Source: an uncultured Prevotella sp.
GTDB lineage: Bacteria; Bacteroidota; Bacteroidia; Bacteroidales; Bacteroidaceae
Reading direction: 5' to 3'
DNA: 8,560 nucleotides
Assembly (NCBI GenBank): GCA_905234355.1
Contig: CAJOHP010000098.1
Span: 1 to 8,560 of the forward strand
Below the pieces are notes generated by a model. That model was not told the DNA's origin, searched no databases, and worked only from the letters and a program-made list of their open reading frames with translations. The translations under genes and the position numbers were made by a program. Position 1 is the stretch's first letter, and the number at the start of each line of letters is the position of its first letter. This document shows, piece after piece, positions 1 to 5,268 of this stretch.

Positions 1-1146
1 TGGAAAACGCCTGCACAGCATGGCGGGCAAGGCACGCCTGTTGTGGCTCTCGGCCAGCAGGGCGAGCAGCACGGTGTGTGTGCCTCCGCCACTGCCACCG
101 CAGACAGCTATGCGCGTGGTGTCTATGTCGTGCCGGTGAGCGAGCATATAGTCGAGCAGTCGCAGTCCGCAAGCCGCCTGGAAGACGTGGGCACGGGCCA
201 CGGCATGCTCGCCCACCTCGGCTCGCGACTGACCATAACCGTAGAGATCGAAATCGGCACAGACGGCGCCCATGCGTGCCAGCGTGGCCAGCCGCTGCTG
301 CTCGTCGTCGCGATAGCGCGAGGGCCAGTGGCCGTCGGGACAGATGATCAGGGGGGCGAGTCCCTGCTGCCGGCTGGTGCCGCGACGGGCGTTGCGCTGT
401 CTGTCCGGGCTATAGATGGTGCCGAAGAGATGCTGTCCGGGCGTCAACTCGATGCAGATGTTCTGCGTGGTGTAGCCGTCGTGCCTGCACACCCGGCCGA
501 GCACGGCCGACGGCTGAGAGACGCAGGAGTCGAGCAGGGCGTCGATCTGCAGGCGCTGGCGCACCTCGCCGATGAGTGCCTCGCGGCGACGCTCCCACTG
601 CTCCTTATTATTATATAAGGTGGAGAGGTAGTCGAGCATGTAGCGCCCCTCGTCGTCGTGCCGGCGGTAGTACTCGTAGCGGCTGATGCGGTAGAGACTG
701 CCCGAGCGGGGCCACCAGTTCCAGTCGTAGTAGCGGCAGATGTTGGTGAGTGTCTGCTCCGCCGACCAGGGACGTATGCGGTAGTCGGCGTAGGGCAGCA
801 GCAGTCCGACGGTGTCCATGTCGAAGCGCAGCCTGATGCCGAAGCGGCGCTCCACGTCCTGCACCACGTCGTGCAGCCGGCGAGTGTAGCGGCCGGCATA
901 GGTATTCTGAACAGGGGGAGGAACGGGGGTTGCGATAATATCGCAACTTACTGGACCGCTAGCAGAGGCGGGACCGGAAGCGGGAAGGGAGACGGGACCG
1001 GAGGCGGGACCGGAAGCGGGAAGGGAGACGGGACCGGAGACGGGACCGGAAGCGGGAAGGGAGACGGGACTGGAGGTTTCTGCCTGGGCTGCAGTGGGAA
1101 AGAAGAGCAGACAGGACAGGAGCAGGCAAAGGAGAGGACTAATCAT
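1..1146 (-). CDS. Secreted acetylxylan-esterase-like alpha/beta hydrolase (3' part cut by window edge)
   Basis: Open for 382 codons from ATG at 1146 to the window edge, with no stop. Residues 1-22 form a signal peptide ending AQA, so export is likely; an LLSC at 9-12 is a weaker lipobox alternative. Residues 24-59 are a Pro/Ser/Gly repeat linker. Residues about 88-155 (LHDVVQDVERRFGIRL through GSLYRIS) look like a small STN-type domain of the kind found at the start of Bacteroidetes outer-membrane proteins. The hydrolase follows from about 225, with LIICPDGHW, a DLYGYGQS segment and the nucleophile elbow CGGSGGG, placing the catalytic Ser at 352. The Asp and His of the triad should lie beyond the window. 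Similar Bacteroidales proteins are annotated as acetylxylan esterase or Abhydrolase_7 and remove acyl groups from plant polysaccharides; the exact substrate is inferred. The only nearby upstream ATG (1202) is out of frame and stops at once, which supports this start. It is the third gene after the regulator and beta-galactosidase. Confidence 0.85.
   Translation of the reverse strand, partial: MISPLLCLLLSCLLFFPTAAQAETSSPVSLPASGPVSGPVSLPASGPASGPVSLPASGPASASGPVSCDIIATPVPPPVQNTYAGRYTRRLHDVVQDVERRFGIRLRFDMDTVGLLLPYADYRIRPWSAEQTLTNICRYYDWNWWPRSGSLYRISRYEYYRRHDDEGRYMLDYLSTLYNNKEQWERRREALIGEVRQRLQIDALLDSCVSQPSAVLGRVCRHDGYTTQNICIELTPGQHLFGTIYSPDRQRNARRGTSRQQGLAPLIICPDGHWPSRYRDDEQQRLATLARMGAVCADFDLYGYGQSRAEVGEHAVARAHVFQAACGLRLLDYMLAHRHDIDTTRIAVCGGSGGGTHTVLLALLAESHNRRALPAMLCRRFP
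929..947. repeat. 19-bp perfect palindrome inside the esterase gene
   Basis: GTTGCGATAATATCGCAAC consists of two 9-base arms, GTTGCGATA and TATCGCAAC, around a single central A. It lies in codons 67-73 of the esterase (SCDIIAT), just after the Pro/Ser tandem repeat, in a stretch predicted to be disordered. It is AT-richer than its surroundings. Its role is unknown: it may be a binding site, a short mobile palindrome or chance. Confidence 0.8.
970..1077 (-). repeat. 36-bp tandem repeat, 3 copies, made of hexamers (Pro/Ser linker)
   Basis: Eighteen consecutive hexamers, all starting GG on the plus strand (GGGACC, GGAAGC, GGGAAG, GGAGAC, GGAGGC and close variants), run without interruption. They form three 36-bp units that differ at a few bases. 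The hexamers are in register with the esterase reading frame, each coding a dipeptide, so the protein carries three 12-residue units of consensus xS(G/S)PVSLPASGP at residues 24-59. This is a flexible spacer between the signal peptide and the folded domains. Copy number can change in steps of 6, 12 or 36 bp without breaking the frame. Confidence 0.93.
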
Positions 1147-1171
1147 CGGTGTGGGGGAAAGAAGGAAAGAG

Positions 1172-1222
1172 AAAAGGGGCCGCCGGCAGATAGCCCTACC
1201 ATGGGGGGTATCCGCCGGCGGC
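1172..1222 (-). terminator. Intercistronic hairpin with T-rich tail (terminator or attenuator)
   Basis: On the minus strand, GCCGCCGGCGGATA (1222-1209) pairs with TATCTGCCGGCGGC (1192-1179). This gives a 14-bp stem with one G-U wobble, and CCC/GGG inside the loop can pair further. It is followed by CCC then TTTTCTCTTTCC, an interrupted T-tract. Read as plus-strand RNA, the wobble becomes an A-C mismatch, which fits a function in the minus-strand transcript. It begins 11 bases after the beta-galactosidase stop and ends about 25 bases before the esterase ATG. No TAnnTTTG promoter box lies between hairpin and esterase, so partial termination or mRNA stabilisation is as likely as full termination. 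Confidence 0.6.
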
Positions 1223-1233
1223 ACGCTGTGGGA

Positions 1234-3600
1234 TTAATAGAGATAAATCTTGAACTGCTTCATCGAGCCGGGTGCTCCCTGCTCAGCACGGGGCAGATAC
1301 TCCAAGGCGCTGACGGTCTGCACCGAGCCGAGGTCGATGACGAGCAGGTGGGGTGGCTGTGCGGCACGCTCGGTCTGCCAGTAGGTCGACTCCTGGAGAT
1401 CGAAGACCTTGTCGCCGGTGTGGTTGCCGTTTTCCTCCTCCGAGTTGGCATACTTCGTGGTCCACGGCTCACGGCTCAGGCGCTTGCCGTCCTGTCCCTG
1501 CAGGTAGAGTTCGGCGATGGCCACGCGGTCGCCATCCTTCTGGGTGCTTAGACACTCGATGGCGAGGTAGCGGCCTTTCTGCGGAGCGTTGAAGCGGAAG
1601 GTCTGCCAGCCGTTGCCGGACTTGGCGGTGATTCCGGCGGCAGAACCGCCGGACACAGTGACGGGAGTGGCGCTGTTGAGGTCGGGCTTGTCGCCGATGT
1701 TGTTGTGCTTGTTGCTCTTTTCCAGCTGCAGCTTGTTCAATTCGGGTTTATCCTGGCCCCAGACGACGGGCTGCTTCGGGCCGACGACGTCAAGGACGAT
1801 GATCTCGTTCTTGCCCTTCTTCAGCCAGCAGCCGGGCACGTAGAGCGTCTGCTGCGGGCCAATCGACCAGATGCGGCCCATGGCGTGGCCGTTCACCCAC
1901 ACCTGGCCCTTGCCCCACATCTCGAAGTTGAGGAATGTGTCGCCCACCTTCTTCAGCGTGAAGTAGCCGCGGTGATAGCCGGGCTTCAAGAAGTCGCCTT
2001 TTGTCGTTGCGGGCATTTCCGTCGTAAAGGCTTTCACTGCCGTCTGGTAACTGTCATCAATGGTTACATTCACCCAAGACTTGGGCTTCCAGGTCACCTC
2101 GCAGTTATCCATTTCTCCGGTGATGGTCACATCGCCTATAATGCCTTTAAAATCTTTGATGGCGCGGCCAAAGTTGATGCGTCCCATTGCCTCGACGATA
2201 ATGACGAGCTCGGAACCCTTCTTGACGGGGGGGAGCGTGAGCGACTTCTCGTTCTTCACACGGTCAATCTTGCCAATGTACTTGCCGTTGATGAACACCT
2301 GTGCGAAATCGTGAAACTCGGCAGTAAGCACACTCTGTGAAGTAATCTCTGGCAAGGATGATGTATAGACCATCGTGCCCCATCCCATGTCCATTTCTTC
2401 AAAGGTTCGGGGGGCAGGGGCCACTTCCATTTGTCCCATGCCCGTAATGAGTGGTGCAAACTCCGTCAACTCGAACTTCGGAACGGTGATGATAGGCATC
2501 GGAGCCTTGGGCACGGCGGGCATCTTCTTGCCGTCGTTGTACTTCTCCATCATCTTGCGCAGTTCCCAGAACTTGGGCGTGGCCTGACCATACTCGTTGA
2601 TGGGGGCGTCGTAGTCGTAGCTGGTGACGTCGGGGGCGAAGCCGGGGCTGTTGGCGCCGGCCCAATGGCCGAACGAGGTGCCGCCGTGGGTCATGTAGAG
2701 GGAGAAGCTGATGCCCTTCGACAGCATCTCGTCCATGCCGTCAACCATGTCCTTGGCCGGGCGCGTCTCGTGGCGGGCGCCCCACTTGTCGAACCAGCCG
2801 CTCCAGAACTCGGAGCACATCTTAGGCGCGTTGGGCCGCAGCTCGCCTAAGCGGCGGAACTGCTGGTCGATGTTGGCGCCGGTGCCGAAGTTCATGGTCC
2901 ACGTCAGGTCGTCGAGGCCGTTCTTCTCGAAGTTGCTCGACCAATCGCACTGGAAGAGCGACAGCTCCTTGCCGTAGATGCCGCGCAGGCAGTCACGGAT
3001 TTCCGAGACGTAGGGTTTGTCCTCGCCATAGCTGCCGTACTCGTTCTCCACCTGCACCATAATGATGGGGCCACCCTTCTGGATGGTCAGCGGAGCCAGC
3101 TGCTCGCCCACCTTCTGCTCGAATATCTTCACGCGCTCCATGAAGTAGGGGTCGCGCTCACGCAGGCGGATGTCTTTCTTCTTGAGCAGCCACCAGGGCA
3201 GTCCGCCCATCTCCCATTCAGCACAGACGTAGGGACCGGGGCGCACGATGACGTACATGCCGTTCTTCTGCGCCAGTCGGCAGAACTCGGCCACGTCGTT
3301 CTGCCCCGTGAAGTCGAACTGTCCCTCGCGCTGCTCGTGTATATTCCAGAAGATGTAGATGCACACGGCGTTCATACCCAGTGCCTTGCACATCTGGATG
3401 CGATGCTCCCAGTAAGGTCGCGGAATGCGGGGGTAGTGCACTTCGGCCGCCTTGACGATGAAGGGCTGGCCATTGAGTAGGAATGTCTTGTCGCCCGTGG
3501 TAAACGTGCCGGGCTTGCCGTCGGCGGCATGCACGGCAGCCGGAGCGGCGAGCAGCAGGACGCCGAGCGCCAGCTGCCTGAGTAGTTGTTTTGCTTTCAT
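1234..3600 (-). CDS. Secreted GH35 beta-galactosidase with C-terminal discoidin-like domain
   Basis: A 788-residue exo-acting beta-galactosidase of glycoside hydrolase family 35, expected to release terminal beta-linked galactose from glycans in the periplasm or on the surface. The signal peptide ends near VHA (residue 25). The TIM barrel spans about 33-355 and opens with the family-typical FLLNGQPFIVKAAEVHYPRI and YIFWNIHE. The acid/base is Glu187 in QVENEYGSYG and the nucleophile is Glu264 in CSEFWSGWFDKWG, both retaining-type residues known for the family. Beta-sandwich (jelly-roll) domains follow at about 400-500 and 505-605 (GYHRGYF, VWVNGHAMGRIW). Residues about 645-788 resemble an F5/8 type C (discoidin) carbohydrate-binding domain (YWQTERA, LLVIDLGSVQTVSALEYLPR). 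Length fits Bacteroidales GH35 enzymes. The ATG is 8 bases after the regulator stop codon, so the two are probably co-transcribed and may be translationally coupled. A segment near 2041-2200 is notably AT-richer than the rest of the gene. The exact substrate (pectic galactan, xyloglucan, host glycan) cannot be told. Confidence 0.95.
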   Translation of the reverse strand: MKAKQLLRQLALGVLLLAAPAAVHAADGKPGTFTTGDKTFLLNGQPFIVKAAEVHYPRIPRPYWEHRIQMCKALGMNAVCIYIFWNIHEQREGQFDFTGQNDVAEFCRLAQKNGMYVIVRPGPYVCAEWEMGGLPWWLLKKKDIRLRERDPYFMERVKIFEQKVGEQLAPLTIQKGGPIIMVQVENEYGSYGEDKPYVSEIRDCLRGIYGKELSLFQCDWSSNFEKNGLDDLTWTMNFGTGANIDQQFRRLGELRPNAPKMCSEFWSGWFDKWGARHETRPAKDMVDGMDEMLSKGISFSLYMTHGGTSFGHWAGANSPGFAPDVTSYDYDAPINEYGQATPKFWELRKMMEKYNDGKKMPAVPKAPMPIITVPKFELTEFAPLITGMGQMEVAPAPRTFEEMDMGWGTMVYTSSLPEITSQSVLTAEFHDFAQVFINGKYIGKIDRVKNEKSLTLPPVKKGSELVIIVEAMGRINFGRAIKDFKGIIGDVTITGEMDNCEVTWKPKSWVNVTIDDSYQTAVKAFTTEMPATTKGDFLKPGYHRGYFTLKKVGDTFLNFEMWGKGQVWVNGHAMGRIWSIGPQQTLYVPGCWLKKGKNEIIVLDVVGPKQPVVWGQDKPELNKLQLEKSNKHNNIGDKPDLNSATPVTVSGGSAAGITAKSGNGWQTFRFNAPQKGRYLAIECLSTQKDGDRVAIAELYLQGQDGKRLSREPWTTKYANSEEENGNHTGDKVFDLQESTYWQTERAAQPPHLLVIDLGSVQTVSALEYLPRAEQGAPGSMKQFKIYLY

Positions 3601-3608
3601 AGATAGTG

Positions 3609-5060
3609 TTATTGGTATATTGCCTGTAAGTGTTGCTTCTCTCGCGCCAGTTTCTGATAGGTCGACGGTGTCATGCCGACGATGGCCTTGAAGGCCTGTA
3701 TGAAGTTGGTCTGCGACTTATATCCCACCGACTCAGCGATGGCCTGTATGGTGAGGTGTCCATAGTGCTCTGCATCGGCCAGCCGCTTGGATGCCAGCTG
3801 TATGCGATACTGATTGAGCAGTGCCTTGAAGCTCAGGTGGTGGTGGTCGTTGATGACCCACGACACATACTTCGTGTTCGACCCCACGAGTGTGGACAGT
3901 CGTGCCAGGTCGAAGTCTGGACTGCATATCACATCGTCTTGCCTGAGGATGCGCTCTATGGCGGCCAGCAGCTGCTGGTGCTGCTCGGCGGGCAGGTGCT
4001 CACTGTCGGTGGCCGTCTTGGCGGTCTGCTCCTGCTGTCGCATGGCTTGCTGGTGCTTGTCGACAAGCAACTGGTAGGCCTCCTGCAGCGAGCGGTTGCG
4101 CCTGACGAGCACGATGGCCAGCACCACGACAGCGGCGAGGAGCGTGGCAAAAAGCAGGATGACGAGCAGCTGGCGGTTGATGCGCACATTGAGCAGCGAT
4201 ATCTGCTCCGCCTTCTGCTCCTCTTCGAAGTCGACCAGCCTGCCCTTGGCACTATTGAACTCCTGGGTGTTGAACACCGAGTCGTCGAGCAGCACGGCCT
4301 GCTCCTGATAATATGCCGCCATACTGCTGTCGCCCATGCGGCGGTAGGTGGAGGCCAGATGGTCGAGTGCACGCGACACGCCCTTCTGGTCGCCGGCCTG
4401 ACGGGCCATGGTAAGCATCTGTCCGAAGAGGGCCACGGTCATCGAGTCCTGGCCCATGGCCTCATAGATATTGGCCATCTCGGCTGTCTCGGCCGCCTCA
4501 TACATGAGTCCCATCTGGTGATCGGCGGCATGCTGCCGCGCCTGTCGGCTGTAGGCCAGCGCCTGCTGCCATCGCCCCTGCAGCACGGCCACCTTGCCGC
4601 GATTGGAGAGCAGGAAGTAGCGGTGCCGCACAGTGTCGGCCATCTGCGAGTGCTCCTGCAGGCGCAGGTAGCCCAGGGCATCGGCCTCGTGGCGCAGCAT
4701 GCAGGAGGTCATCGTGAGGTTGGAGTAGCAGCGCGCCGTCATGTCGGCATCGCCCAGGCGCTGGGCCTGTGCCAGACAGCGCTTAAAGTAGTAGTGGGCC
4801 TTGTCGTAGTCCTTGAACACGCCATAGATGCCACCTATATAAGACAGCGCGCGCATGTACGCCTGCTCGTCGTGCTCCTTCTTTGCCTGCCGCAGCGTCT
4901 GTGTGGCATAGTCTAGCGCCTCTACCAGGCGGTCGTCCTCGTAGCAGGCACGCGACAGCGCCATCAGGCTGTCGGCAGTCAGCGGGTTGCTTACGGCTTG
5001 CACGGGACATAGCATCAGACACAGCCATGCCACAAGCAGCGCCAAAGGGGTCTTGCTCAT
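3609..5060 (-). CDS. Membrane-anchored TPR sensor with C-terminal AraC-family DNA-binding domain
   Basis: A 483-residue one-component transmembrane transcription regulator. Residues 1-22 (MSKTPLALLVAWLCLMLCPVQA) form a signal sequence. About six TPR-like helical hairpins cover 30-260 (for example ALSYIGGIYGVFKDYDKAHYY and YEAMGQDSMTVALFGQM). A charged helix precedes a single transmembrane segment at about 298-319, followed by RRNR, consistent with a cytoplasmic C-terminus. A Gln-rich linker (326-365) leads to an AraC-type double helix-turn-helix at about 383-475, with LARLSTLVGSNTKYVSWVIN and the signature IAESVGYKSQTNFIQAFKAIVGMTPSTY. The TPR part would sense a periplasmic signal or partner while the HTH binds DNA; the ligand is unknown. 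An in-frame ATG at 5240 would add 60 residues without a signal peptide and would run across the promoter region, so the start at 5060 is preferred. Likely target (inference): its own operon, possibly also the divergent genes. Confidence 0.9.
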   Translation of the reverse strand: MSKTPLALLVAWLCLMLCPVQAVSNPLTADSLMALSRACYEDDRLVEALDYATQTLRQAKKEHDEQAYMRALSYIGGIYGVFKDYDKAHYYFKRCLAQAQRLGDADMTARCYSNLTMTSCMLRHEADALGYLRLQEHSQMADTVRHRYFLLSNRGKVAVLQGRWQQALAYSRQARQHAADHQMGLMYEAAETAEMANIYEAMGQDSMTVALFGQMLTMARQAGDQKGVSRALDHLASTYRRMGDSSMAAYYQEQAVLLDDSVFNTQEFNSAKGRLVDFEEEQKAEQISLLNVRINRQLLVILLFATLLAAVVVLAIVLVRRNRSLQEAYQLLVDKHQQAMRQQEQTAKTATDSEHLPAEQHQQLLAAIERILRQDDVICSPDFDLARLSTLVGSNTKYVSWVINDHHHLSFKALLNQYRIQLASKRLADAEHYGHLTIQAIAESVGYKSQTNFIQAFKAIVGMTPSTYQKLAREKQHLQAIYQ

Positions 5061-5069
5061 AATCGACCG

Positions 5070-5077
5070 CAAAGTTA
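5070..5077 (-). promoter_or_regulatory. Predicted -7 promoter box for the regulator operon
   Basis: TAACTTTG on the minus strand matches the Bacteroidota -7 consensus TAnnTTTG exactly. No convincing TTTG -33 box is seen at the usual distance, only a T-run at 5091-5095. The box ends 9 bases before the regulator ATG, implying a leader of only a few nucleotides if transcription starts at the usual distance. Confidence 0.55.
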
Positions 5078-5109
5078 CGAAATAAATGTGAAAAAGGAGC
5101 GCTTTAATT

Positions 5110-5140
5110 GCAAAATTCACGAAAAGTGAAACCATTTTGC
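5110..5140. promoter_or_regulatory. Nested inverted repeat, candidate operator
   Basis: GCAAAAT (5110-5116) and ATTTTGC (5134-5140) are inverted copies separated by 17 bases. Inside them lies a second perfect inverted repeat, TTCAC-GAAAA-GTGAA (5116-5130). The site sits between the two divergent promoters and upstream of both predicted -7 boxes. Dyads like this are typical of regulator binding sites, but which protein binds is not shown by the sequence. Confidence 0.5.
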
Positions 5141-5145
5141 CCGTC

Positions 5146-5181
5146 TTTGTGCCCGATTTATCAGCAAAATGCGTAATTTTG
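5146..5181 (+). promoter_or_regulatory. Predicted promoter for the repeat protein / C10 protease genes
   Basis: TAATTTTG at 5174-5181 matches the Bacteroidota -7 consensus TAnnTTTG. A TTTG at 5146-5149 is a possible -33 box, but the 24-base spacing is a little longer than usual. Transcription would start near 5186-5190, about 80 bases upstream of the ATG at 5269. Confidence 0.55.
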
Positions 5182-5182
5182 C
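5164..5182. promoter_or_regulatory. Inverted repeat overlapping the plus-strand -7 box, candidate operator
   Basis: GCAAAAT-GCGTA-ATTTTGC is a perfect 7-base dyad with a 5-base spacer. Its right arm contains most of the predicted -7 box (5174-5181), so a protein bound here would compete with RNA polymerase. The arms are the same heptamer as in the upstream inverted repeat at 5110-5140. Confidence 0.5.
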
Positions 5183-5186
5183 AGCC

Positions 5187-5268
5187 AAATGTCGCGGAGC
5201 GACCGCCGCGGGCCCGTCCTGCCAAAGCAAGCAACAACATCTTATCAACACCAAAAATAAACGAATCT
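5187..5268 (+). other. Predicted 5' leader of the repeat-protein gene
   Basis: The leader starts with a GC-rich potential hairpin (CGCGG 5193-5197 pairing with CCGCG 5206-5210). It ends in an A-rich stretch (about 5248-5265) just before the ATG, with no Shine-Dalgarno sequence. A-rich unstructured start regions are normal in Bacteroidota and support the start at 5269 rather than the longer in-frame option at 5137. Confidence 0.45.

Noticed and set aside
970..1077. CRISPR-like array
   Set aside because: The repeats are contiguous with no unique spacers and are in codon register with the esterase.
43..1551. Plus-strand frames at 43-618 and 658-1551, and minus-strand frames at 444-899 and 611-946
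   Set aside because: Shadows of the esterase and GH35 genes. The 658-1551 frame translates the tandem repeat as a Gly/Thr/Lys run, and the minus-strand ones are Thr/Ser/Ala- or Arg/Leu-rich out-of-frame readings. The esterase frame carries a signal peptide and GGSGGG.
3630..4916. 428-codon plus-strand open frame opposite the regulator
   Set aside because: Leu/Val/Gly/His-rich composition with no domain. It lies fully antisense to a gene with clear TPR, transmembrane and AraC features. Long antisense frames are expected in GC-rich genes.
5061..5240. 60-residue N-terminal extension of the regulator from an ATG at 5240
   Set aside because: It has no homology-like features, crosses the divergent promoters, and would bury the signal sequence that starts at 5060.
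5137..5268. 44-residue N-terminal extension of the repeat protein from an ATG at 5137
   Set aside because: It covers the predicted -7 box at 5174-5181, and the signal peptide starts at 5269.
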